Source: Mytilus edulis (taxonomy: Eukaryota; Mollusca; Bivalvia; Mytilida; Mytilidae). Taken from it: DNA of 64,000 nucleotides. Location of the stretch: assembly GCF_963676685.1 (NCBI RefSeq), contig NC_092355.1, forward strand, positions 71,763,176 through 71,827,175. The letters run 5' to 3'. The notes below the pieces were generated by a model that ran no database searches, was not told the origin of the DNA, and saw only the letters and a program-made list of their open reading frames with translations. Shown here piece after piece: positions 29,601-37,071 of the stretch; position 1 is the stretch's first letter; each line of letters starts with the position of its first letter. The position numbers and the translations under genes were made by a program.

Positions 29601-32091
29601 ACCTTGATTATTTCAAAAAATACTTAGTTGACTCTTTTTTACTCTTCCGTTATTGACTGTTTGGTGTTATACTTACTTGATCTGTATGTCATCATTTTAC
29701 ACGTACGTATACACATGGGAAACATTATATGCTCCGGCCACTTTTCTGCCTGGTAAATCATATAATCACGAATTAATGGTGCTTCTCCGCCAAACTGAAT
29801 ACTAATCTGAACTTTTCGAAATGTATACCAACTGCAATTTTTTCTCATGTCCTTAGTCAGGAATCCGTTGTTCAGTGATTGTCATTAGAAAACGTGATTC
29901 ATAAGTGTTTCTCGTTTATTATATAGAATGGTTTAAAAGGGTTTTACACTAGTCATTTTTGGGCCCTTTATACAATGTTATAACTTTTTGTTCGGTGTTA
30001 GCAAATGCTCCGTGTTGAAGGCCGAAGTTTGACCTATACCGGTTTACTTTTTACACATTGTGACTTGTATTGAGAGTTGTCTCATTGGCACTCATACCAC
30101 ATCTCCTTGTATCTATCTAGATCTCAATTTGTCACAAAGCTGTAATTTGACATATATAATCCGGCAATGATAACCCATTACATACTATCACTTGATCGGC
30201 GTATAACTGTGACATTGAAAACACTCCGGGTAAAAAATAATGCCTTGCATTTTTTGTTAGGAAAAAGAATGAACAAAAATGTCGAACGCCAAGGTTAATT
30301 TAAAAGTCCATAAAAACTTACATCAAACGTTATACAATATAAATCACCGTATCGATAAAAAAAAATGTCATATTCGTCACATGGTTAAAACAAATTCGAG
30401 AAAAGAATCTGGTTGGTTAGACCGGGTTTTATAACTAACTGAACCTCCCGCTTTTATGGTAGTTGTTCATAGTTTTTACATACTGCCAAATCTTGTTGAG
30501 CAACCAAACAAACGTCTTTGGTTAATGTGATACACAGCAGCTAAAACTCTGTAATAATACTTAACTAATATGTAAAACCATTGACTAAGGGTTCAAACAT
30601 AAATGATGACAAATACCCCAACATAAATGTTATTGTAAATATTAAGAATATGTATAATTTATAAAATCATAAAGTGCACTTTCGGCGTTTATCACTCAAA
30701 ATGATTAGGATGTTGATTAATTTTGTTATAAGGACAGCAATTACAATGTATCATATTAATTAAAAAAATAAGTGTGTACTAAATGGTAAGTCTATTGATA
30801 AATATTTAAACTCATAACAACTTTGATCTGGCTACTTACTGCTGCAAAGACTTCCAGTGAAACCATTCGGACAAGCACATCTGGTTATACCATCTTTGGC
30901 ATAGCATGTTCCACTGTTTTCACACTTACTGTTTTCACACCGTATATCTGATAATACATACTTTAAAATCACACAAGACGTAAAAAATTTAAGAAAACAA
31001 CGAAAATTAAAACAATTTCAATAATAAAGTATAAATTTATGAAAAGTATGACAGTTATAAAATTTGGAAAATTCATAAATAATAGTTATAAATGAATATT
31101 AAAATGAGTATTACAACAGATAGAGATATGTTCAAAACAGTTTAGAATATATTTCATGTAGGGTAGAACTGTCAGATAATATGTCACATTCGGGAGTAGA
31201 ACAAAATTGATTAAACATAGATTAGAGGACTTCACTGTTATCTTAAGATCTTAGACGGTATCGGTAAATCAATTCGTATTGGTGACCGCAAATTTAACGT
31301 AGTGTCGATTTTAGTCGTTCTTCTTAATAAATCTATTTGAACAGTGTTTATGTTGGGACCACATCCGTGTTAACGAATGGCGCATAGTGTTAACATATTT
31401 GAGTGTAACTTAATAATTTATAAACATGAACGCCATCCGTTAAGTCTTGCTGTGCTGTCTGCCGACATAAATAGACAACATTTTGTGAAAATACATCCTA
31501 CAGGGCATGTATGTGTTTTAAGGACAGAATTATCCAAATAAATAGTGTGAGAATTAAATATTAAAAGGCAAACAATTATCCCAATATAGAACAGTGAAAT
31601 ATTTTCAACATTTGGAAAGTTCAAACTATTTCGGAAGTCAGATAAATGAAATCATTAACTTATAAGAACATACCTTTATCTGAAAGCGTTGTTATTGCAA
31701 TTAGCGCTGATGCCATTCCAATCCACAAAATGATGGAAATGATTGATATGATTTTCCACTTCAACACAGTCTTGTCTGTATTCTCATGAATAACTTTGGG
31801 GAGTTTGACATCATCTTCATGCTTTTTAGTTTCAGTTTTGTCTGATTTTTTGTTCGTATCTGCATTTGACTTGACCTTTTGTCTGTCGTCCCAGTCAAGA
31901 TACTCATTGTGGTTTGGGGGATTCAATTTCTCGTTGGGAGTTGTTGCTTTCACATCTACCTCCTCGTATTCTTGTTGGTTTTCGTCGCTTGTGTCAACTG
32001 TTCTAGGAGGTCCAATGGTCGTATTCTCGTAATCAGGTTTCTTTTTTGTGAATTTCACTTTCAAACGAATGTCTTTTAGGTTAACAGCCAT
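17561..32091 (-). CDS. EGF-MAM type II membrane protein, gene 1 (whole gene)
   Basis: Nine exons with GT-AG introns join to 1347 nt (448 residues plus stop), in phase throughout. Residues 1-113 are a hydrophilic, Lys/Asp-rich tail with no signal peptide. KWK precedes a membrane segment at about 114-136, so the N-terminus should be cytoplasmic. Four six-cysteine EGF-like domains follow, one per phase 1-1 exon, then a C-terminal MAM domain (LKCDFE, DWTRN, CLTFRYHMYG, GDISIDDV). The order of EGF repeats then MAM is known from EGFL6 and nephronectin, which are secreted. The type II anchor differs. Tyrosines 21 (YENT) and 42 (YEEV) are conserved in gene 2. The role is inferred as cell-surface adhesion or reception, and the ligand is unknown. 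The large introns hold a Penelope-like element and a Harbinger-like element. Confidence 0.85.
17927..18102 (-). CDS. Gene 1 exon 8: MAM domain core
   Basis: 176 nt, phase 1 to 0. CLTFRYHMYGSHIGTLNVYQ then LSGDQGVYWLLS. The C-L-x-F-x-Y-H-M-x-G-x-x-x-G-x-L signature is the strongest MAM evidence. Donor AGG|GTAAGA. Confidence 0.92.
18406..18532 (-). CDS. Gene 1 exon 7: MAM domain, second part
   Basis: 127 nt, phase 0 to 1. GKTPSTNTGPCSAYQGSFYY then YLEASS...ARLLSQDLNI, corresponding to the TGP....G.Y.Y.EAS...A.L.S region of MAM domains. Acceptor ttgaag, donor ATAG|GTGAGA. Confidence 0.88.
19413..21125 (-). mobile_element. Penelope-like retroelement, 5'-truncated copy 1
   Basis: RT-coding part plus about 300 bp of 3' sequence, in intron 6 of gene 1 and in the same orientation as the gene. 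The 3' sequence (19413-19710) is found broken and dispersed at several other sites in the window. Upstream homology stops near 21125 (KDPNVAKDLSDLHDKYVVVP on the other side of a frameshift). No terminal repeats or endonuclease were identified. Confidence 0.75.
19716..21020 (-). CDS. Reverse transcriptase, Penelope-like (434 codons, no ATG)
   Basis: A long open frame with RT landmarks: LYWIPKLHKCPYKQRYIAG (61-79), FDFSTLYTSIP (145-155, catalytic Asp motif), VGIPMGTNCAP (232-242) and FRYIDDVLSL (276-285, the YxDD box). The wording of these blocks is typical of Penelope-like or related RTs. A GIY-YIG endonuclease is not seen. The frame begins at GTG. Upstream codons (VVVPADKAPNN) continue in a different frame across an (AC)n run at 21015-21022, so this copy carries a frameshift and lacks the N-terminus. 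It is probably inactive, although most of the RT is intact. Confidence 0.8.
   Translation of the reverse strand: MCKRHYINFLINELGIDNSLGNSTYTLTTLTKEEILDNHRSVLCSFGISTKDEELDLPSLYWIPKLHKCPYKQRYIAGSSKCSTKPLSKLLTSILSAIKYGLQSYCETAYSRGGVNQMWILKNSKDLLEYIQSNSLSSCNSIKTFDFSTLYTSIPHSKLKDKLKELVLLCFIKKNGQRRYKYLVLGRDKSNFVKNHSDSNKKFSETDIIKMLDFLIDNIFVMFGRRVFQQTVGIPMGTNCAPLLADLFLYYYEADFMQELLRKKDKKLAMSFTSTFRYIDDVLSLNNSKFGDYVERIYPIELEIKDTTDTVKSASYLDLHLEIDNEGRLKTKLYDKRDDFSFPIVNFPFLSSNIPAAPAYGVYISQLIRYSRACISYHDFLDRGLLLTRKLLNQEFQMVKLKSSLRKFYGRHHELVDCYGITVSQMISDMFLTS
22590..22745 (+). repeat. Family E fragment (degenerate)
   Basis: gattacctaggctgtatttg, ttcgtattctatttggcctt and gggcgttactaattggtctt match the family E right half near 4965-5080. 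It lies in gene 1 intron 6. Confidence 0.5.
23561..23670 (-). CDS. Gene 1 exon 6: start of MAM domain
   Basis: 110 nt, entering in phase 1 and leaving in phase 0. LKCELGGLKCDFEIEDDPNC then FLQQDIFDDIDWTRNS, the CDFE...C..DW opening of MAM domains. LKCELGG-LKCDFE looks like a 21-nt tandem duplication absent from gene 2, and it adds one cysteine. Confidence 0.88.
24365..24610 (-). repeat. Family E copy
   Basis: gtcagacgcgtgtttcgtct, cataaaactcttaagagc, gataagaacatccttatttt and ggtgataccctcgggaacga occur in the same order as at 39610-39920. It lies in gene 1 intron 5 (between exons 5 and 6). Confidence 0.7.
25285..25380 (-). repeat. Family C fragment next to gene 1 exon 5
   Basis: ataagtcaccgtatggcctc, caatgagcaaagcccatacc and agtcagctgtaataggc match the longer copy at 59695-59860. 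It ends about 25 nt from the exon donor. Confidence 0.65.
25401..25508 (-). CDS. Gene 1 exon 5: EGF-like domain 4
   Basis: 108 nt, phase 1-1. TPCSSSPCKNNGSC then YNCTCKSGSTGLNCE. Acceptor ttgtag, donor GAAG|GTAAAT. A dispersed repeat fragment ends within about 25 nt of the donor on the intron side. Confidence 0.9.
25840..26978. mobile_element. Harbinger-like element with TAA target duplication
   Basis: The left end GGCCGTGTTCACATTGAC and the right end GATGTGAACACGGCT form terminal inverted repeats (about 13 of the first 14 bases match). Each end is flanked by TAA (25837-25839, 26979-26981). A three-base TWA duplication is the mark of the PIF/Harbinger superfamily. The 1139-bp interior has a 178-codon frame (26205-26741) that I do not recognise and no visible DDE transposase, so it is treated as non-autonomous. 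Lies in gene 1 intron 4 (exon 4 to exon 5). Confidence 0.75.
28203..28372. mobile_element. Short MITE-like element
   Basis: tatgtggattcatttttttc at the left faces aaaaaaataaggaatccaca at the right, giving inverted ends of about 12 bp (TATGTGGATTC). The inner words (gtggatattagatttcgtgg, gatccacgaaaatttgtacc) also pair. It lies in gene 1 intron 3, about 15 bp beyond the donor side of exon 4's acceptor region. Confidence 0.55.
28388..28495 (-). CDS. Gene 1 exon 4: EGF-like domain 3
   Basis: 108 nt, phase 1-1. TPCSSFPCLNNGTC then YTCSCKAETSGNQCQ. Donor CAAA|GTAAGA is intact here. The aligned site in gene 2 exon 5 has CTAAGA. Confidence 0.9.
29438..29551 (-). CDS. Gene 1 exon 3: EGF-like domain 2
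   Basis: 114 nt, phase 1-1. TPCSGVDCLNNATC and then YTCRCPAGFSGASCD. Acceptor ctctag, donor GATG|GTATTT. It matches gene 2 exon 4 in length and in the CSGVDCLNN signature. Confidence 0.9.
29998..30115 (+). repeat. Family C fragment
   Basis: gctccgtgttgaaggccgaa, tgacctataccggtttactt and gagttgtctcattggcactc. Related to 215-262 and, reversed, to 59695-59800. Gene 1 intron 2. Confidence 0.65.
30840..30947 (-). CDS. Gene 1 exon 2: EGF-like domain 1
   Basis: 108 nt, phase 1-1. RCENSKCENSGTCYAKDG then ITRCACPNGFTGSLC gives six cysteines in EGF spacing. Acceptor tatcag, donor AGCA|GTAAGT. It is the counterpart of gene 2 exon 3 (same length, same CENTGTC and CPEGFTGMYC frame), but it lacks the leading TPC motif. 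Confidence 0.9.
31674..32091 (-). CDS. Gene 1 exon 1: cytoplasmic tail and membrane segment
   Basis: Starts at ATG (MAVNLKDIRLKVKFTKKKPD) and ends GATAAAG|GTATG in phase 1. The tail is acidic and lysine-rich with tyrosine motifs at residues 21, 42 and 64. The membrane segment is IISIISIILWIGMASALIAI. This ATG is chosen because gene 2 starts at the same aligned residue (MAAHLKDIRL) and both lie downstream of a matching TATA block. Confidence 0.9.
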
Positions 32092-32135
32092 TTTTCATTA
32101 TTCTGTATTTCGTTTTTATATTTTTATATTTTTCT

Positions 32136-32180
32136 ACCCATTATAACTTCCTTGTATTGATGTCGTATTATATAATACTA
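32136..32180 (-). promoter_or_regulatory. Gene 1 core promoter (TATA block)
   Basis: On the minus strand attatataatac (near 32167-32177) is followed about 25 nt later by tacaaggaagtt. The same pair of words occurs upstream of gene 2 (49264-49304). The ATG is about 75-80 nt downstream of the TATA. The start site is inferred near the caaggaag word. Confidence 0.5.
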
Positions 32181-32865
32181 GAATAACGGTTAACTCCCAA
32201 CATAAAACCTCCTTCATATCTATGGTATTTAAATTTAACTATGCTTTGGTGCGTTAAGCATGTAATCTATGTATTCACATATATCTAAAATCTTTTTTTC
32301 ATTCATTTGTTTAGATTTTAATTAACCCTAAATGTCTTTTTTTGTGGTGTTTGAAGATATTCATGTAAAGATAAACGAGTGCAAATTTTTAAAATGCTTC
32401 ATGACTTTACCTTGTTTATTTCTTAGTTTAACAAAATTATAAATTATTTCGGCATGACAATAGACAAAAAAAAGACAATGATGCTATATTTAGAATATAA
32501 TTTCCACCCTGTTTATTGCAACAATTATGAACACGACGTAATTTATAAAATTAATCTTTTCGCCAGGTGTTCATCAAACAATTTGAATTCGTCTCATGCC
32601 ATTTTTTTTTTATATTAGAAAAAAACCATACAACACAATATGTTTTAATTCTGTTTAATGGTAGCGTATGTGTAGTGCTCAACACATATATTCAGGATAA
32701 TAAATATCGTATCGTATAGTACCAGTGTTGTACTAGAAATGTGTAACATTGATTTAACGTTCATTTCAAAGCGTCAATGAATAGGATCCTATCGATAAAA
32801 ATTTAGGAAGCGCTATAATGGAAGTATAATAGTTATGCAGAAAACTCATTTGATGTTGTAGATTT

Positions 32866-32918
32866 AGGTAAGGGTTAGGATAGTGTTAGGGTTAGTAGTT
32901 AGTGTTAAACCCTAACCT
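32866..32918. repeat. Telomere-like TTAGGG words in a small inverted repeat
   Basis: ggtaagggttaggatagtgt and tagggttag precede ttaaaccctaacc, so TTAGGG-like units face CCCTAA across a short spacer. Too few units for a true interstitial telomere array. Confidence 0.5.
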
Positions 32919-33034
32919 TTTAATTAAACATTTTGAAATTGGTGTTTCCTGCTTATTTTATTTCGGAATACCTTTTAGAAAAAGTACATAAAAATATACA
33001 GTTACAAGTCTTACTCTTCCCGTAAAATAAATGA

Positions 33035-33124
33035 CACATACTCTTCACACCAAAATCTGAAGAATACTATTAAAACAAAAACAAGAATCAAACTATTCAA
33101 TACAAAATCAGACCCATATACTAT
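33035..33124 (+). repeat. Degenerate left edge of the 26-bp minisatellite
   Basis: cttcacaccaaaatctgaag, caaactattcaatac and aaaatcagacccatatact resemble decayed units of the array at 33733-34458 and the right-hand edge at 34450-34640. The MITE separates this edge from the main array. Confidence 0.5.
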
Positions 33125-33128
33125 TTAA

Positions 33129-33721
33129 GGTGGTATGGGTGTCTTCCTCCATCTTGGATTGTAAAAAACAGAGAACCAAAGGTCCAGATTTTTTATAAAG
33201 TTAGCAAAATTTGATGCAGGAATGCAGATATTTAATGTGAATTTTTATTTAAAAGAACTAATTTATAAGAATATAACTTATAAATATTGATATTTTTGCA
33301 AATGATGATTATTTTTGGTTGTTTTTAAAAATAAATTAAATTGGCATTTTAAGGGGAGGTACCTCTAAAACAGTGCATTTTCTGAAGGATTCTACATAGA
33401 ATTTTCCTATTTTGTATTTAAGCCGGAAAAAACGTACGGTGACCCTATCTTTTCTTTTGATATTCTCAAGGCATTGTCTGAAAGCTATCTTTTCCTTAAG
33501 TATTTAACAATTCTATCATTTTGATTAGTTTCTAATCACAAAATTGTGTTTTTTCCTGTATAATCCATACAAAATTTGTCATTTTGTCACGCCCTGTAGC
33601 TTGAGAAAATCCGCGGTGACCTATCATTTTTATAACATTTTTCAACATATATCAATAGATACTACATTTTGGCAAAGTATGAACAAATTCTATCATTTTT
33701 ATTTTAGACTCCCATACCACC
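33129..33721. mobile_element. TTAA-flanked MITE (593 bp)
   Basis: Begins GGTGGTATGGGTGTC and ends GACTCCCATACCACC, giving 15-bp inverted ends with one mismatch. Each end abuts TTAA (33125-33128, 33722-33725). TTAA duplications mark piggyBac-type elements. There is no transposase frame, so it is non-autonomous. Confidence 0.85.
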
Positions 33722-33732
33722 TTAAAGCAAAC

Positions 33733-34458
33733 CAGAAACAAACTGTTCACCCAACAATCAGGAACATACTGTTCACACAACAATCAGGAACATACTGTTC
33801 ACACAACAATCAGGAACATACTGTTCACACAACAATCAGGAACATCCTGTTCACACAACAATCAGGAACATACTGTTCACCCAACAATCAGGAACAAACT
33901 GTTCACACAACAATCAGGAACATACTGTTCACACAACAATCAGGAACATACTGTTCACACAACAATCAGGAACAAACTGTTCACACAACAATCAGGAACG
34001 TATTGTTCACACAACAATCAGGAACATACTGTTCACACAACAATTAGGAATATACTGTACACACGACAATCAGGAACATACTGTTCACACAACAATCAGG
34101 AACATACTGTTCACACAACAATCAGGAACATACTGTGCACACAACAATCAGGAACATACTGTTCACCCAACAATCAGGAATATATTGTTCACCCAACAAT
34201 CAGGAACAAACTGTTCACACAACAATCAGGAACATACTGTTCACACAACAATCAGGAACATACTGTTCACACAACAATCAGGAACATACTGTTCACACAA
34301 CAATCAAGGACAAACTGTTCACACAACAATCAGGAACATACTGTACACAACAATCAGGAACATACTGTGCACACAACAATCAGCAACATACTGTTCACAC
34401 AACAATCAGGAACATACTGTTCACACAACAATCAGGAACATACTGTTTAAACCAAAAC
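33733..34458 (+). repeat. 26-bp minisatellite, about 28 units
   Basis: The unit tgttcacacaacaatcagga + acatac repeats with few changes (cac/ccc, cata/caaa). Because 26 is not a multiple of three, consecutive units fall in different frames. The open frames across it (33544-34047, 34135-34467) exist only because the unit lacks stops in three frames. Confidence 0.95.
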
Positions 34459-34640
34459 AAAATCTGAAGAAAACTGTTGAAAAAAACTGATGCATACAGT
34501 TCAAAACACAATCAGAGGCAAAGTGTTTAACAAAGTGAGTTGGAAGCAATTTGTGCAAACCCAAAACAAGAGGAAATCTGTCCAAATGATAACCAGACTG
34601 GTCAAAACACAATCAGAACCATACTGATCAAAACTTTTAA
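34459..34640 (+). repeat. Degenerate right edge of the minisatellite
   Basis: actggtcaaaacacaatcag, aaccatactgatcaaaac and similar words keep the 26-bp spacing but are heavily mutated, as expected at the old edge of an array. Confidence 0.6.
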
Positions 34641-34689
34641 AGTAAAAAGAAAAAAACACTAGTAACATGACATTTATACCATACGAATC

Positions 34690-35085
34690 ATCTGCTCCTG
34701 ACAATAAAATTGAGAATTGACATGGGGAATGTGTCAAAGATACAACAACCCGACCATAGAAAACACAACAGCAGAAGGTCACCAACAGGTATTTAATGCA
34801 GCGAGAAATTCCAGCACCCGGAGGCGTCCTTCAGCTGGCCCCTAAACAAATATATACTAATTTCAAAATTGTACACAAGAAACTAAAATTAAAATAATAC
34901 AAGACTAACAACGGCCAGAGGCTCCTGACTTGGGACAGGGGCAAAAATGCGGCGGAGTTAAACATGTTTATGAGATTTTAAACCTCCCCCTATACCTCTA
35001 GCCAATGTAGAAAAGTAAACGCATAACAATACGCACATTTAAAATTCAGTTTAAGAGAAGTCCGAGTCTGATGTCAGAAGATGTA
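34690..35085 (-). repeat. Family B copy (longest)
   Basis: Reverse complement of family B: gagaattgacatggggaatg, aacaacccgaccatagaaaa, cagcagaaggtcaccaacag, gcgtccttcagctggcccct, then tcctgacttgggacaggggc and gagaagtccgagtctgatgt. The last word recurs, reversed, at 37766-37797. Confidence 0.7.
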
Positions 35086-35214
35086 ATCAAAGAAAATAAA
35101 CAAAATGACAAGAATTCATAAAATACTACTACTACTAGTAGTTAAGTGACATGCCATCTCCAGATTAAACTGATTGATACATTTTTGATGCAAAATTGTC
35201 AACTATAAGTGCAT

Positions 35215-35405
35215 TTGGAAATAGAAAAGAAAAATCACAAAAAATACCGAACTCCGAGGTAAATCAAACACAGGAAGTCCCCTATCAAAAGGCAAAAACA
35301 AAAGCTTAAACACACCAAACGAATGAATAACAACTGTAATATACATGAATTGACACAGACATTTACACACATAGAAAATGGTGGACCAAACCTGGTTTCA
35401 GAGCT
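35215..35405 (-). repeat. Family F copy, reverse orientation
   Basis: ataccgaactccgaggtaaa, cacaggaagtcccctatcaa, caccaaacgaatgaataaca and gaaaatggtggaccaaacct read as the reverse of the family F order. Confidence 0.65.
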
Positions 35406-35409
35406 CTCA

Positions 35410-36470
35410 CAAGTATGACAGTTGAATAAAACTCAACTATATTGACAAAGATGTGTGAACAAAACAAACAGACATGCTTTATTAAAAAAGTCTGAAAAGG
35501 GGTACAACAGTCAACATTGCGTTATAATCTTAAACGTTTTAAAACAAATAATTCTAACCTTGAAACACAAAGGACACAGATACAAAGAACATAAGCACAA
35601 ATGAAAGACAAAAATACAAAAATGTACCATAGCACAATAACGGGATGTTCAACTAACGGTCCACGTCAAATTGATACCATAAATAATACACTAAGCAGTA
35701 TTTGATAAAAAGTAATATTAAAAAAACTAAACATGTTATTTAGATGATAAACAGCGTACGAGTATAAAGAGGTTTTGATTTGGCGAAAATAAGCAACTCA
35801 ATATACATATCACCTCATCGCGTTGAATTGAGCAAAGCATTTTAGGATAATAAATTTCCACAATAATTTGTTTCTTTTATAAGTCAATAAATTATTCCCA
35901 ATATTCTATATCCTCATCAGATATAATTTATTAACAATGCATTAATAGTTGATTCATAGCATTTATTCTTTAACTATAGACAGTGTCATACAGTATCATT
36001 TGTTTTATCAACTAAGATAACACATTCCTTATATATAGATAAGATATGATGATGAAATATTTAACTTTTGACATATATATGTCTTGTTTATGTGCTTATC
36101 AGGCCTTGCGGTCATAAAACTTTCGAGTCAGTTTTTTGTACTCGTACTCGAAAATCAACCAATCAAAATGTTGGATTTCATGTTTCGAGCATGATTTTTG
36201 TGCTCCGAGCACTGAGCAAAGTTTAATGCCTTCAACCCCAGTGGTTTTTATTTACAAACTTGACACTGGATGTTAAACAACCAACAATCAATCAAACCTA
36301 TTTATAAACAAAAAATCTTTAATTTTATCTTCATTATATGTTTATAATGTGTTGAGAATCAGAATTTATTGTTTATTGTTGTCATTATGTCCCGTCAGGG
36401 GCCCTTAATTGGAAAATAAAGAATTTTGAACTTTGTATGGAAAAGTGATTGTTGTATGATGTCAATTGCT
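35410..36470. other. Spacer between the two EGF-MAM genes, no gene seen
   Basis: AT-rich. Near 36230-36300 a piece (cccagtggtttttatttaca ... gttaaacaaccaacaatcaatc) resembles the 3' end of the SINE at 17184-17380. Nothing else is recognised. Confidence 0.45.
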
Positions 36471-36478
36471 ATTTAGTC

Positions 36479-36617
36479 CAGAGGCGGATTTAGAGGGGGA
36501 CCCGGGACCCCCTTTTCTGAGAAAAATTTGGTTGATCACAAAAGTCATGTATATAGGAAATCACTGAAGCATGACTGGAGCGGGGGCCCTCTTAGTCAGT
36601 CAGTGGATCCGTCACTG
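36479..36617. mobile_element. Short CAG-ended MITE
   Basis: Begins CAGAGGCGGATTTAGAGG and ends GGATCCGTCACTG. The inverted ends match at about 9 of 11 positions, and the flanks (atttagtc / ttagtata) are suggestive of a short target duplication. Interior words gacccgggaccccc and gcgggggccctc also pair. The class (hAT-like) is a guess. Confidence 0.5.
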
Positions 36618-36993
36618 TTAGTATAACAATTTAATACTTGTTTTGAGTACTAATAGGGTAATTTTATTCATGATTAATTCCAGGTTTAAATCAAGAATGA
36701 CATTTGGACTATTTACTCAGAAAACCGTCCACCATGATGACCATATACTTCTGAGAATCACACAAAACTTCATGGATATTAAAGTTTAATGAATACCTTT
36801 ATAAAATACTGTAAATTTAAGTCCCTTTACATATATATAATTTTTCTAAAAAAGGAACTTTATAGGCATTCAATTTGAACAGGGATCCTATTCCAAAATT
36901 TTGCTGGCAATAACCAAAAAATTACTGAATAACAAACATGACAAATAAAATATCAAGTCACCCAATGTTTTACATGTTTTATAAAAACTTTCA

Positions 36994-37071
36994 TTAGCAA
37001 GTCAAAATCTTCACATTATCAATAGCGATATCGCTTAAATAACTTGTCCCTCGTATAGCTTCGAAAGTTAT
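36994..37071 (-). CDS. Gene 2 exon 10: MAM C-terminus and stop
   Basis: 78 nt: ITFEAIRGTSYLSDIAIDNV then KILTC and TAA. Acceptor tttcag. Asn replaces the second Asp of the usual DDV. Confidence 0.92.
   Translation of the reverse strand: MTFEAIRGTSYLSDIAIDNVKILTC

Noticed and set aside
31796..32079. Plus-strand frames of 66-78 codons over 31796-32079
   Set aside because: Antisense shadows of gene 1 exon 1, which has paralog support on the minus strand.
32866..32918. Interstitial telomere
   Set aside because: Only two or three TTAGGG-like words, in both orientations, not a tandem array.
33544..34490. Three overlapping plus-strand frames of 101-167 codons
   Set aside because: They translate a 26-bp minisatellite whose unit has no stop in three frames. 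The same peptide words appear in all frames, and there is no initiation or splice context.
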